Part shown: positions 1 through 6,455 of the stretch, piece by piece | Layout: every line of letters starts with the position of its first letter | Numbering within the stretch: the first letter of the stretch is position 1 | Assembly (NCBI GenBank): GCA_013140465.1 | Contig: JABFST010000118.1 | Coordinates: 1-7,113, forward strand | Length of the DNA: 7,113 bases | Source: Methylococcaceae bacterium | Lineage (GTDB): Bacteria > Pseudomonadota > Gammaproteobacteria > Methylococcales > Methylomonadaceae | Direction of reading: 5' to 3' | Translations under genes and position numbers: made by a program | The notes under the pieces: generated by a model | Seen by the model: only the letters and a program-made list of their open reading frames with translations | Databases searched by the model: none | What the model was told of the DNA's origin: nothing

Positions 1-120
1 TATCTAATGGCTGTGGCAACTTCATGGCGGCTTTCACTCTGGTAGGTCAAAGCTTCCTAATATGGGGTTGCCACACCTTGTTTTTCAAGGGTAAACAGGG
101 GGTTGGGGGCTTAAGTTGGC
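1..120. repeat. Non-coding left edge with inverted repeat; probable junction of a rearrangement
   Basis: A 9-bp perfect inverted repeat, TGTGGCAAC at 12-20 and GTTGCCACA at 67-75, flanks a 46-base interior. It is followed at once by a small hairpin (CCTTG at 76-80, five T, CAAGG at 86-90). No reading frame here continues the FHA gene that enters from the right: I translated the three minus-strand frames and none gives the final FHA strands. The FHA homology stops at about 110-125, so this stretch is probably sequence brought in by an insertion or deletion. It could be the end of a mobile element, but I do not recognise one, and the window begins too close to see the other side. Confidence 0.35.
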
Positions 121-363
121 GCGTATGGGGTTAACTAGTGGGGTATTATTGATTAAGGTGCCGTTTCTCGATTTTAGGTCGATAAGCTGCAATTTGTCGC
201 CATTTGTCTGAATAACAGCGTGATTGCGTGACACATAATTGTCATTCGGGATAATTAAATCATTACCCGCATCAGCGCCAATATGTAACACTTTATTATT
301 GATGGGAAACTCACGGCCTTGTAAGACCCCTTTTATGCAAATCAATTTCACGACTAAACCCAT
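85..363 (-). CDS. Small FHA-domain protein, C-terminally truncated
   Basis: A 92-residue protein made almost entirely of a forkhead-associated domain, a fold that normally binds phosphothreonine peptides. Visible FHA landmarks are IGADAGNDL at about 28-36, VSRNHA at 44-49 (the conserved Ser and His) and DLKSRNGT at 62-69 (the Asn-Gly turn). The position after IG, normally Arg and a direct phosphate contact, is Ala. After residue 80 the sequence turns into a proline-rich tail that does not resemble the last two beta strands; the related FHA domain near 5217 keeps these as GDKIRVGNSMFEV. The protein is therefore probably truncated and perhaps unfolded. The ATG lies two bases after the ATPase stop codon, so the two are very likely one transcript with translational coupling. 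No signal peptide or membrane segment is present. Confidence 0.75.
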   Translation of the reverse strand: MGLVVKLICIKGVLQGREFPINNKVLHIGADAGNDLIIPNDNYVSRNHAVIQTNGDKLQLIDLKSRNGTLINNTPLVNPIRANLSPQPPVYP

Positions 364-365
364 TT

Positions 366-2564
366 TTAATTACCACCGATTATATTCAAGCCTTTCGATT
401 GTAGGCCATAATCAAGTTCCGAAACGACTTTACCCATTTTTTGATACTCCCGCTGCGTAGCAAGAAGCAAATGCCGCATATTGACAATGCCATTGTCATC
501 GGCGGCCAGAAAGGCAGCAGATAAAGCAATATTCCGGATATTGCCGCCAGTGATCTGAAAGCGTCCAGCCAAATAGCCTAAATCCAGTGCAGGATCGCGT
601 GGCGTTGCTGTCGGCCAGACACCTTCCCAAATTCTACGCCTGTCCTCTTCATTGGGAAAAGGGAATTCCACGGTAATATGCAGACGCCGGACAAAAGCTT
701 CGTCCATATTCTTGCGAAAATTGGTCGCCAGAATCACCATCCCCTCATGCTCTTCCATGCGCTGCAGCAAATAGCCTGTTTCAATGTTCGCATAACGGTC
801 ATGCGAGTCTTTAACTTCGGAGCGTTTACCAAATAAAGCATCGGCTTCGTCGAAAAACAGGATGGCATTTGAGGTCTCGGCTTCGCTAAAAAGCTTTGCC
901 AGATTTTTTTCAGTTTCACCAATGTATTTACTCACCACAGTAGAAAGGTCGATTTTATAAAGATCTAAACCCAGCTCTCCGGCAATGATGTCGGCAGCCA
1001 TGGTTTTACCGGTTCCGGACGGCCCGGCAAACAGCACACACAAACCTTTACCCATGGCCAACTTTTTATCAAAACCCCAATCGGTATAGACGCGATCCCG
1101 ATATTTAATATGGTTACAGATTTCTCTGAGTTGCGCCGTTCTATCCAGCGGCAGCACAATGTCGTCCCAGCGGTATTTAGGCGATATTTTCCGCGCAAGT
1201 GCGGATAACTTTTGATTTGAATGCAAGCGGCAAGCTTCGTAAAGATGCTTAGCGGTGATCTTGCCGGTTTTTGCATCTTCCCAAACGGCCAAGTTCTTTG
1301 CAGTCACTGCGGCATCTTGTATTTGCCCACCAGTAAATTTAAACTTTCCAGCAAAGGTGGCAATATCCACTTCGGTATGAGCGGAAAGTTCACCAGACAG
1401 TGCCATAGCCCACATCTTAGCTCTATCCGCAAAGGTCGACTTAGGTAACTCAATCCGCAGATAAGGAGTGTTCCTCATCTCGCACGGCGGTTGCCAAGCG
1501 AGGTTGCCCGCCAAAAACAGCATAGTTGGGCAATCTTGCCAGCAACGGATGAATACAGATAATTGGCTTTTAACTGGTTGATCAAGCAAGTTATCAAAAT
1601 TCAGCCAGTAAATTGCAGCACGTTGCAACATGGCTTCTCGAATGATCAAACGCAATACATTTCCTAACCCGGCGTCTTTGTTGGCAAGCAAACTATCGAT
1701 ATCGACTTTGAGCAAATTTAATCCAGCCTGAAGACAAAGGGTCTCGGCAATACCTTGTTTGCCAACTGTATAAGCCCCCGCTAAGTGAATGACCGCGCCG
1801 CCACCCCCCCAGCCGGATGCGATCAGCATACTGAACCGCTCCATTAAGCTTAGGTCCAATTGATACTCATCCGGGAATTTGCTAGACTCAGGCTTAATTA
1901 ACACCGCCGCAGAACGAATGCGGTCATCCAAGTCATCAGAGCCAAGCAAAAACTGGCTGATACGAGCGTTTAATTTTAAGAATTTGGCCGGCAAAGGTGG
2001 ATCGGAATAAGCCGGATCACTGGAAAAAGTAATGAGATTATGCTTCAGCAGGGGTGCTTCTGCATAAAAACTTTGCATACCACTTATTTTTTCAGCACCG
2101 CCCGAATGCAATAGACTAAGCACCAGATCCACGTTGGGTTTCTTTTTGGTCACATCGTCTTGTAAATAAGCGTAAAGACGCTCGTAACGGATATCTAGCT
2201 CAATGGCCAGACAAATTAGCACGACATCTAGTTCATAGTCATTGAGCTGAAAAGTATTTTGTAGAGTCTCCAACCGTAATTCGACACCTTGGCAGCGGGT
2301 GAGATTTTTACGCCGATCGAGTTCTTGTTTTATTTGAGCGATGGCTGCTTCAGGTTTACCAAGATAGTTTTCGAGGTGCCAACGCGGCCGACCAATGGAT
2401 TGTTTTAGCAGACTGTCTAATTCCAGCTCAGAAATATACAAGCCACGAAATTGTTCATCCTCATTTTGTAACTTTCTTAACTTATCCACCTGGACTTGAA
2501 TAAGCAGGTCGATCCGTTCCAACTCGGCTAATAGATGTTCTAAAGAATTAGCAAAATTATCCAT
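366..2564 (-). CDS. Double-AAA ATPase, eCIS (Afp15/Pvc15-like) type
   Basis: A 732-residue cytoplasmic AAA+ ATPase. The first ~240 residues are an alpha-helical, partly coiled-coil N-terminal region beginning NFANSLEHLLAELERIDLLI. A degenerate AAA module follows at about 250-450: a P-loop-like GAYTVGKQ at 263-270 with Gln where Thr/Ser should be, and LNFDN at 321-325 in place of a DE Walker B. The C-terminal AAA module looks fully active: Walker A GPSGTGKT 514-521, Walker B ILFFDEAD 568-575, sensor 1 ATN 613-615, arginine finger pair AFVRR 623-627, sensor 2 GGNIRN 673-678. This arrangement and wording match the ATPases of extracellular contractile injection systems, where the protein is thought to help assembly; that role is by family. 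The same frame stays open to a TTG at 2609 (747 residues), but ATG 2564 is preferred because homologues as I recall them begin near this Met and AAGAGACGAAGA precedes it. A sigma70-like promoter lies upstream. Confidence 0.88.
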   Translation of the reverse strand: MDNFANSLEHLLAELERIDLLIQVQVDKLRKLQNEDEQFRGLYISELELDSLLKQSIGRPRWHLENYLGKPEAAIAQIKQELDRRKNLTRCQGVELRLETLQNTFQLNDYELDVVLICLAIELDIRYERLYAYLQDDVTKKKPNVDLVLSLLHSGGAEKISGMQSFYAEAPLLKHNLITFSSDPAYSDPPLPAKFLKLNARISQFLLGSDDLDDRIRSAAVLIKPESSKFPDEYQLDLSLMERFSMLIASGWGGGGAVIHLAGAYTVGKQGIAETLCLQAGLNLLKVDIDSLLANKDAGLGNVLRLIIREAMLQRAAIYWLNFDNLLDQPVKSQLSVFIRCWQDCPTMLFLAGNLAWQPPCEMRNTPYLRIELPKSTFADRAKMWAMALSGELSAHTEVDIATFAGKFKFTGGQIQDAAVTAKNLAVWEDAKTGKITAKHLYEACRLHSNQKLSALARKISPKYRWDDIVLPLDRTAQLREICNHIKYRDRVYTDWGFDKKLAMGKGLCVLFAGPSGTGKTMAADIIAGELGLDLYKIDLSTVVSKYIGETEKNLAKLFSEAETSNAILFFDEADALFGKRSEVKDSHDRYANIETGYLLQRMEEHEGMVILATNFRKNMDEAFVRRLHITVEFPFPNEEDRRRIWEGVWPTATPRDPALDLGYLAGRFQITGGNIRNIALSAAFLAADDNGIVNMRHLLLATQREYQKMGKVVSELDYGLQSKGLNIIGGN

Positions 2565-2574
2565 TCTTCGTCTC

Positions 2575-2727
2575 TTAATCATTTGCCGTCTGGAATAATT
2601 TCGGCTCAAATTGCCATAAAATATCTAATTTCTGCTGTAACTTAACAAATGTATAAGCAAATGGGCAACTAAGAGCCTTCGAAAAACTGGCAGCAGGAAT
2701 AAATAGTGCTTGTAAAGGACTCGCAGC
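2575..2727 (-). pseudogene. Possible decayed tail of a gene upstream of the ATPase
   Basis: A 50-codon open stretch with no ATG, GTG or TTG start runs from just after a TAG (2728-2730) to a TAA at 2575-2577, which lies only 10 bases before the ATPase ATG. Its translation, including QALFIPAASFSKALSC and ending EPKLFQTAND, has mixed protein-like composition, and the tight spacing to the next start is what one expects inside an operon. Further upstream the same frame meets several stops (around 2773-2790), so any intact gene is gone. I do not recognise the product. It may equally be a chance open frame in a long leader. Confidence 0.25.
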
Positions 2728-3013
2728 CTAACTAGCTTTGCAGGCAAAACCACATAAGCACTGCATGGTTTAGTCGTATTTTTAAAGTTAGTAAAAACAA
2801 AACTTGCCACTCGCTTTGCGTGTATCTAAAATACGCCCGGTCTTAAGCAAAGTCAAGCAGCACATTGCAGGGGGAATAACCAAGGGAGCAGGCAATCAAC
2901 ACGCTCTAATTTGCTCAAAATTTTTGTTTTATATTTTTCTTATTCCTCATATTATGCTCATTATCTTTGGTTTTTAAGTCATTAAGTATTCTGATTATTC
3001 TTGGAGAGCCGTC
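2728..3013. other. Divergent intergenic region
   Basis: About 290 bases between the leader of the minus-strand ATPase operon and the plus-strand lipoprotein genes. It holds the minus-strand promoter at 2828-2856, a 6-bp inverted repeat (AAACCA 2747-2752, TGGTTT 2766-2771) and, toward the right, a very AT-rich tract (about 2905-3000). This tract contains a -10-like TATTAT at 2950-2955 that could serve the plus-strand genes, although no convincing -35 stands at the right distance. I see no gene, tRNA or known riboswitch. A GTG-initiated frame at 2810-2625 on the minus strand looks like a chance frame. Confidence 0.5.
2828..2856 (-). promoter_or_regulatory. Sigma70-like promoter for the ATPase-FHA operon
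   Basis: Read on the minus strand there is a -35 TTGACT (2851-2856), a spacer of exactly 17 bases, and a -10 TATTTT (2828-2833). Predicted transcription start is about 2820, giving an untranslated leader of roughly 255 bases before the ATPase ATG at 2564. The match is good by consensus and spacing, but no experimental evidence is available. The leader contains the possible gene remnant at 2575-2727. Confidence 0.5.
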
Positions 3014-3640
3014 ATGAAAAAACTTTTACCATTTTTGTTATGCACCATTTTCCTAAGTGCTTGTGCTAATCAAGGTCAACAAGTCAAATTGGAAGGTACT
3101 GCGGTCGGCGCCGGTATTGGCGCGGCACTTGGTGCGGGTCTTGGCTATGCCTTCGGCGGAGGCCAAGGCGCGGCCATCGGTGCAGGCATAGGCGGATTGC
3201 TTGGCGGCGCCGCAGGCTATTCCTATGCTGACAATATTGATAAAGAGCATCAAGCCTTAGTCGGTAAAGAGAATGATATTGATGCGCAAATTAAAGTTGC
3301 AAGTAATATGAATGCCGCCTTACTGCAAAATAACCAACACCTGCAGTCCCAACTTGCCGCCTATAATCAAGATGTTGATGAATTGCAACAACAAGCGGGT
3401 AGTCAAGTCGGCACCAGGCAGAAATTAGTTGCAAAAAAACATGAAATCGACAAAGAGTACGCTAATGCGGAAAAAGGTTTATCTTCGGCCAAAGCCACCC
3501 TCAATCGATTAGTGGCAATGCGCAATGGAAACACCCGTGAGTCAGCCGAACTGGATGCGCAAATTGCACAATTAAATACCACCTATAAGCAAATGCAGCA
3601 AAAAAGTACGGCCTTGGCTTCTCTAAGTCAACGTATTTAA
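3014..3640 (+). CDS. Glycine-zipper lipoprotein with C-terminal coiled coil
   Basis: A 208-residue probable outer-membrane lipoprotein. The signal peptide MKKLLPFLLCTIFLSAC ends in the lipobox LSAC (14-17), so Cys17 would be lipidated; the next residue is Ala rather than Asp, which favours outer-membrane sorting in gammaproteobacteria. Residues 28-71 are a Gly/Ala-rich glycine zipper with repeated GxxxG spacing, as in the 17-kDa antigen/YMGG-like families, able to pack as helical hairpins in or on a membrane. Residues 75-208 are Gln/Asn/Lys-rich, with heptad-like helices predicted as coiled coil. A good ribosome site, GGAGAG at 3003-3008, lies five bases before the ATG. The next lipoprotein gene follows after 49 bases in the same direction, so they probably form an operon. 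The exact role is unknown; an envelope structural or scaffolding role is an inference. Confidence 0.8.
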   Translation: MKKLLPFLLCTIFLSACANQGQQVKLEGTAVGAGIGAALGAGLGYAFGGGQGAAIGAGIGGLLGGAAGYSYADNIDKEHQALVGKENDIDAQIKVASNMNAALLQNNQHLQSQLAAYNQDVDELQQQAGSQVGTRQKLVAKKHEIDKEYANAEKGLSSAKATLNRLVAMRNGNTRESAELDAQIAQLNTTYKQMQQKSTALASLSQRI

Positions 3641-3689
3641 GATAGTTTTTTAACACGTCAATACCGACTGAACTTACCGGATAATTTTC

Positions 3690-4142
3690 ATGCATAAAAA
3701 ATTAAGCATACTGTTGATTATATTTTTTAACGTTTTATCTGCTTGTACTTTAATGAATGAAAAAAGGGATAATGAAACCATCCAGACCCGCATAGACACC
3801 AAAATCGCTGACCTAAGCAAACTGGATAGTCAAAATCAACAACTTTCTGCACAAGCCAATAAACTGATTCAGGATTTAGATCAAAAGCATACGACCTTGG
3901 ATCAGTTACAAGCTAAGCTAAATCAATTAAAGTCCGAAAATGATAAACTTTCAACGAGCAATGAAGCTGAACGGAGAAAAAAAGAAAAACTAGCACAGAC
4001 ACTACATGATTCTACCAACCAAGTTAATGCCCTAAATAAAGACAAAAATCTTAGCATTAAAGAAAAAAATAAAAAATTAGAAGCATTAAAACAGGAAATT
4101 AAAGAAAAAATAAAAAGAGACGCTTTGCTTTTCCAAAATTAA
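3690..4142 (+). CDS. Small coiled-coil lipoprotein
   Basis: A 150-residue protein with an N-terminal signal peptide ending in the lipobox LSAC (16-19); Cys19 is the predicted lipidation site and Thr follows it, consistent with outer-membrane sorting. Essentially all of the mature part (about 25-145) is charged and Gln/Lys/Leu-rich, with regular Leu/Ile spacing (for example LDQLQAKLNQLKSENDKL), so it should form one long coiled coil. It resembles the coiled-coil part of the preceding lipoprotein in composition and design but lacks the glycine zipper. The ribosome site is weak (CGGAT about 9 bases before ATG), so translation may depend on the gene in front. It is very A-rich toward its end. No specific family is recognised; periplasmic scaffolding or cell-wall contact is a guess. 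Confidence 0.72.
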   Translation: MHKKLSILLIIFFNVLSACTLMNEKRDNETIQTRIDTKIADLSKLDSQNQQLSAQANKLIQDLDQKHTTLDQLQAKLNQLKSENDKLSTSNEAERRKKEKLAQTLHDSTNQVNALNKDKNLSIKEKNKKLEALKQEIKEKIKRDALLFQN

Positions 4143-4397
4143 CGACAGCCGATCAATTTGAAACTTTTCAGCTAAAACCAATTTTATTGTAAATAAAGTT
4201 GCAGGCCACGCCTACGAAAAGGCCTTTAGCATTGGGAAGGTAATATAGCGTGCATGACCCTCTTCTATAAGGTTGTGGATTTTCCGTTAAGCCAAACTAT
4301 TCGTCATGCTGAATAGTAACAATAAATTTTATTTTCGGTTTGGTGGCAACAAAGTTACTCCAAGCCAAGCAAAATAATAAATTATGAGCGAATATAT
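4143..4397. other. Intergenic region without a gene
   Basis: About 255 AT-rich bases after the lipoprotein pair. All frames are short. A weak stem (AGGCC 4203-4207 with GGCCT 4221-4225, 13-base loop, followed by only three T) could end the lipoprotein transcript but is below the usual standard for an intrinsic terminator. A better dyad at 4296-4317 is listed separately. No clear sigma70 promoter for the membrane-protein gene at 4398 was found. Confidence 0.45.
4296..4317. promoter_or_regulatory. Perfect 7-bp dyad upstream of the membrane protein gene
   Basis: ACTATTC (4296-4302) and GAATAGT (4311-4317) are perfect inverted repeats separated by 8 bases, ending 80 bases before the ATG at 4398. 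The size and symmetry suit an operator for a dimeric regulator, or an RNA hairpin. It is not followed by a T tract, so it is unlikely to be a terminator. The function is inferred from shape only. Confidence 0.3.
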
Positions 4398-4895
4398 ATG
4401 GAATTGAATTCCGGAATTTTGACTTCATTTTTTCAGTTGGTGCAATCAGCCCCAGCTGAATGGCGTGGATGGTTAATTTTATTGATGATCTTAGCTAGCG
4501 TAATGCTAGTAATTCTTTTCAGAAATGATATAGGAGATCTTCTCCTCAGAATCTCCGTTTTCTCTATTGAAAATAATAAAATTACTGTGCAATTCCAAGA
4601 AAATATTAAGCAGGCGCAAAAGCAGCAGAAAAGTTTTAATAATGCTCGGTGGCAAGGAAAAATTGAATTTATTGAGGAGACAGAGTCCGAGCGCCCCAGT
4701 TTAACCAATCGCGACTTGGTACTGGAAGACTGGGGAAGGCTAAAACAAATCATCTTTACTGCCGCAGCAATCCAAAAAACATCTTCATCTCTCTCTATCA
4801 GTCCAGAAGAAAGCCTGAAACATTTACAGATTGCTAATATTAATCAAATCGTCCAATTCCAGTACATTGGGTTACTTTACCGAACTAGTCGATAA
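4398..4895 (+). CDS. Single-pass membrane protein with cytoplasmic domain, probably truncated
   Basis: A 165-residue protein with one clear membrane helix at about 25-41 (WLILLMILASVMLVILF), then an amphipathic, Gln/Lys-rich stretch (60-85) and a cytoplasmic alpha-helical domain (105-165). The domain has the pattern of a group of membrane-anchored bacterial proteins in which LEDWGRL, SPEESLKHL and IGLLYR are normally followed by an RN..H motif. Here the frame stops at TAA two codons after LYRTS, so the expected RN..H end is missing. The last 65 bases overlap the start of an FHA reading frame shifted by +1, and I think the two were once joined or adjacent intact genes. There is only a weak ribosome site (GAGCGA about 8 bases upstream). 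The domain assignment is from pattern memory and uncertain; the membrane helix is certain. Confidence 0.6.
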   Translation: MELNSGILTSFFQLVQSAPAEWRGWLILLMILASVMLVILFRNDIGDLLLRISVFSIENNKITVQFQENIKQAQKQQKSFNNARWQGKIEFIEETESERPSLTNRDLVLEDWGRLKQIIFTAAAIQKTSSSLSISPEESLKHLQIANINQIVQFQYIGLLYRTSR

Positions 4896-5217
4896 CAGTT
4901 CCCCTCATTTTTACCAAAGCAAAACTGTCCAATATTTAGTCGGTATCAACGGCCATCTAAAAAGTAAACGCTTTAATCTCAACAAGGAATTATTAACAAT
5001 TGGCGCCGATTCAGATAATGACTTAGTTTTATCCAGCGACAGTTTTGTTTCGGGTAAGCACTTGATTTTTAAGGCTGAGAACGGCATGGTCACCATGACA
5101 GATTTAAACTCATTAAATGGTACATTCCTTAATGGTAACATGGTTAAGGATATGCCAATAGTCATCAAGGTCGGAGATAAAATTAGAGTAGGTAACTCGA
5201 TGTTTGAGGTTGAATAA
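4831..5217 (+). CDS. FHA-domain protein or FHA half of a frameshifted membrane protein
   Basis: A 128-codon frame whose residues 33-127 form a complete FHA domain: LTIGADSDNDLVL (55-67), VSGKH (73-77), DLNSLNGTFLNG (91-102) and the final strands GDKIRVGNSMFEV (115-127). As in the FHA protein at 85-363, Arg after IG is replaced by Ala; here the Arg of VSR is also Gly. The Ser, His and Asn-Gly landmarks are kept. The two FHA domains look like paralogues (shared IGAD..NDL, similar first strands). The only in-frame starts before the domain are TTG at 4831 and TTG at 4867, neither with a ribosome site, and the frame overlaps the membrane-protein gene by 65 bases. It therefore may be expressed only by a +1 frameshift or may be a gene that lost its start. 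It ends just before the insertion-sequence cluster. Confidence 0.62.
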   Translation: MLILIKSSNSSTLGYFTELVDNSSPHFYQSKTVQYLVGINGHLKSKRFNLNKELLTIGADSDNDLVLSSDSFVSGKHLIFKAENGMVTMTDLNSLNGTFLNGNMVKDMPIVIKVGDKIRVGNSMFEVE

Positions 5218-5284
5218 TCATTGCTGTCAACATTGCAAGACCTGCATAAATGGACTTAATATCTAGGATCTTTCCAATTAGTTG

Positions 5285-6269
5285 CTAAAACCATCCAATA
5301 CACTGCAAAAATAATAAAATGTGCCTTCGAACTTGATATAGCTGACATCGGTATGTGTCAAGCCCCGTAAGATTATATATCTCTGAAATGAATCTCCCGG
5401 GTTCTTTTTCCCGCCATGATTTCAAAGCATCAATGGGGCTCACATGGCCGAGGGCCCGCTGGGGAATTTGGTGGTTGTAAAGCGTGAGGTAATGCCCAAG
5501 CGTAACGGACAGTTCCTCCGCAGAACAGAACCGCGTGCTTCTCAGGATCTCGGCGATACGCCCGTTGAAGCGCTCGACCATGCCGTTGGTCTGGGGATGG
5601 CGGGGCGGGATCAGCCGATGTTCGTCGCCCAACGCTTGGCAAGCCCGGTCAAAGGGATGCCGCCCTGTGGGTTCGCGTTCGCCTTGTGCGGTAAACCTGT
5701 CGGTGAATTTCTTGCCATTGTCCGTCAGGATTTTCTCAACCTTAAAGGGGCACGCCTTGGCTAAGCGTTGGACAAAGCCTTGGGTGGCTTGCGCCGTCTT
5801 GTCAGGCAAAATCTCGAAATAAACCCAGCGGCTGGCCCAGTCGATAGCCACGCACAAATACGATTTCCACGTTTCGTCTGGCATTTGCGGCAGTTCCTTG
5901 AGGTCTATATGCAGGTAACTGGGGGCATAATCCTTGAAGGTTTTTTTCGGCTTGGCGGCACTTTCCTCGGCAGGCACCAGGTCGGCCAGTCGGAAGACCC
6001 CTTCGCGCACCAGCAAGCGGGCAATGCCGGATCGGGAGGCGGCGGGGCAGTTCGACAACCAAGAGCTCTTGCGGGTGGCTCAGGGTCGTCCGCATGTTGT
6101 GTGGACGGTGCGATGCGTCCCTGTTGTCCTCCTGCCCACGCCAATTGCGGACAGTGCCCGCGTTTAGGTTCAGTTCCCGCGCCAAAGCCTTGACCGGCTT
6201 GCCACAGGTGCGGATGTGATCACGGGTGACGGGGGTCGTCGTTGCTTTTTTGTGTAACTGGATTAGCAT
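5285..6269 (-). pseudogene. IS481-family transposase, frameshifted with internal deletion
   Basis: The N-terminal part starts at ATG 6269 with a helix-turn-helix (VKALARELNLNAGTVRNW) and runs in one frame to VVEL near 6048. The rest continues in the next frame from about 6052: PAASRSGIARLLVREG, then the rve/DDE integrase core with Asp in HIDLKEL (codon at 5905), Asp in LTDNGK (5722) and Glu in NGMVERFNG (5575), and RALGHVSPIDALKSW. Family members carry roughly 20 extra residues (an RR..LLL..DDLL..REFINP segment) where the frames meet, so a deletion caused the shift. The natural C-terminus ends close to YNLTGLDT (about 5355); here no stop follows and the frame reads about 20 codons into flanking DNA to TAG/TAA at 5285. 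All three catalytic acids remain, but the protein cannot be made in one piece. Confidence 0.82.
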
Positions 6270-6319
6270 GGCGGTTCGGGCGTTTTGTTAAGGGTTATCA
6301 GCTTGTTTTTGGTGTCAAG
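5355..6319 (-). mobile_element. IS481-family insertion sequence remnant (approximate limits)
   Basis: GC content rises sharply at about 5360 and falls again at about 6300, matching the transposase limits. The 8-mer GTGTCAAG occurs directly repeated at 5355-5362 and 6312-6319 and could be a target duplication or part of imperfect ends; TGTCAAGCCCCG at the left looks like the element terminus because family transposases end there. I could not find a convincing long inverted repeat at the right end, so limits are uncertain to some tens of bases. The length of about 950 bases fits the family's usual ~1 kb after loss of an internal segment. Confidence 0.5.
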
Positions 6320-6455
6320 GGGCAAGTCCGTCAATGCTTCTTCGTATAGTAGGTTTCGTCACAATTATGGGTATATTATCTACCTCAACTCGACAGGTAT
6401 GCCTGTGAGCGTATGGGAAAAGCGGCTTCTCAAACCCCGTGCTTTTTGACTAAAG
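6320..6455. other. Short spacer between two insertion sequences
   Basis: About 135 bases with no gene. The only structure is a compact palindrome, ACAGGTATGCCTGT at 6393-6406 (5-bp stem, 4-base loop). It may be old host sequence or the outer ends of the neighbouring elements. Confidence 0.35.

Noticed and set aside
734..1276. Alternative minus-strand frames inside the ATPase
   Set aside because: They are out-of-frame shadows; the ATPase motifs are continuous in the main frame.
2641..2780. Small structured RNA in the divergent region (tmRNA-like words noticed)
   Set aside because: Only short word matches; no tRNA-like end, tag frame or paired arms could be traced.
2625..2810. GTG-initiated 61-codon minus-strand frame in the divergent region
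   Set aside because: No ribosome site, no recognisable domain and odd composition; it overlaps the other possible remnant frame and looks like chance.
4203..4227. Intrinsic terminator after the lipoprotein genes
   Set aside because: The stem is only 5 bp with a 13-base loop and three T, too weak to call.
4433..4753. Minus-strand frame opposite the membrane protein gene
   Set aside because: It is the antisense shadow of a plus-strand gene with a clear membrane helix and coherent domain.
5444..6193. Several long plus-strand frames over the IS481 element
   Set aside because: Long antisense frames are expected in GC-rich DNA; the minus strand carries clear DDE transposase motifs.
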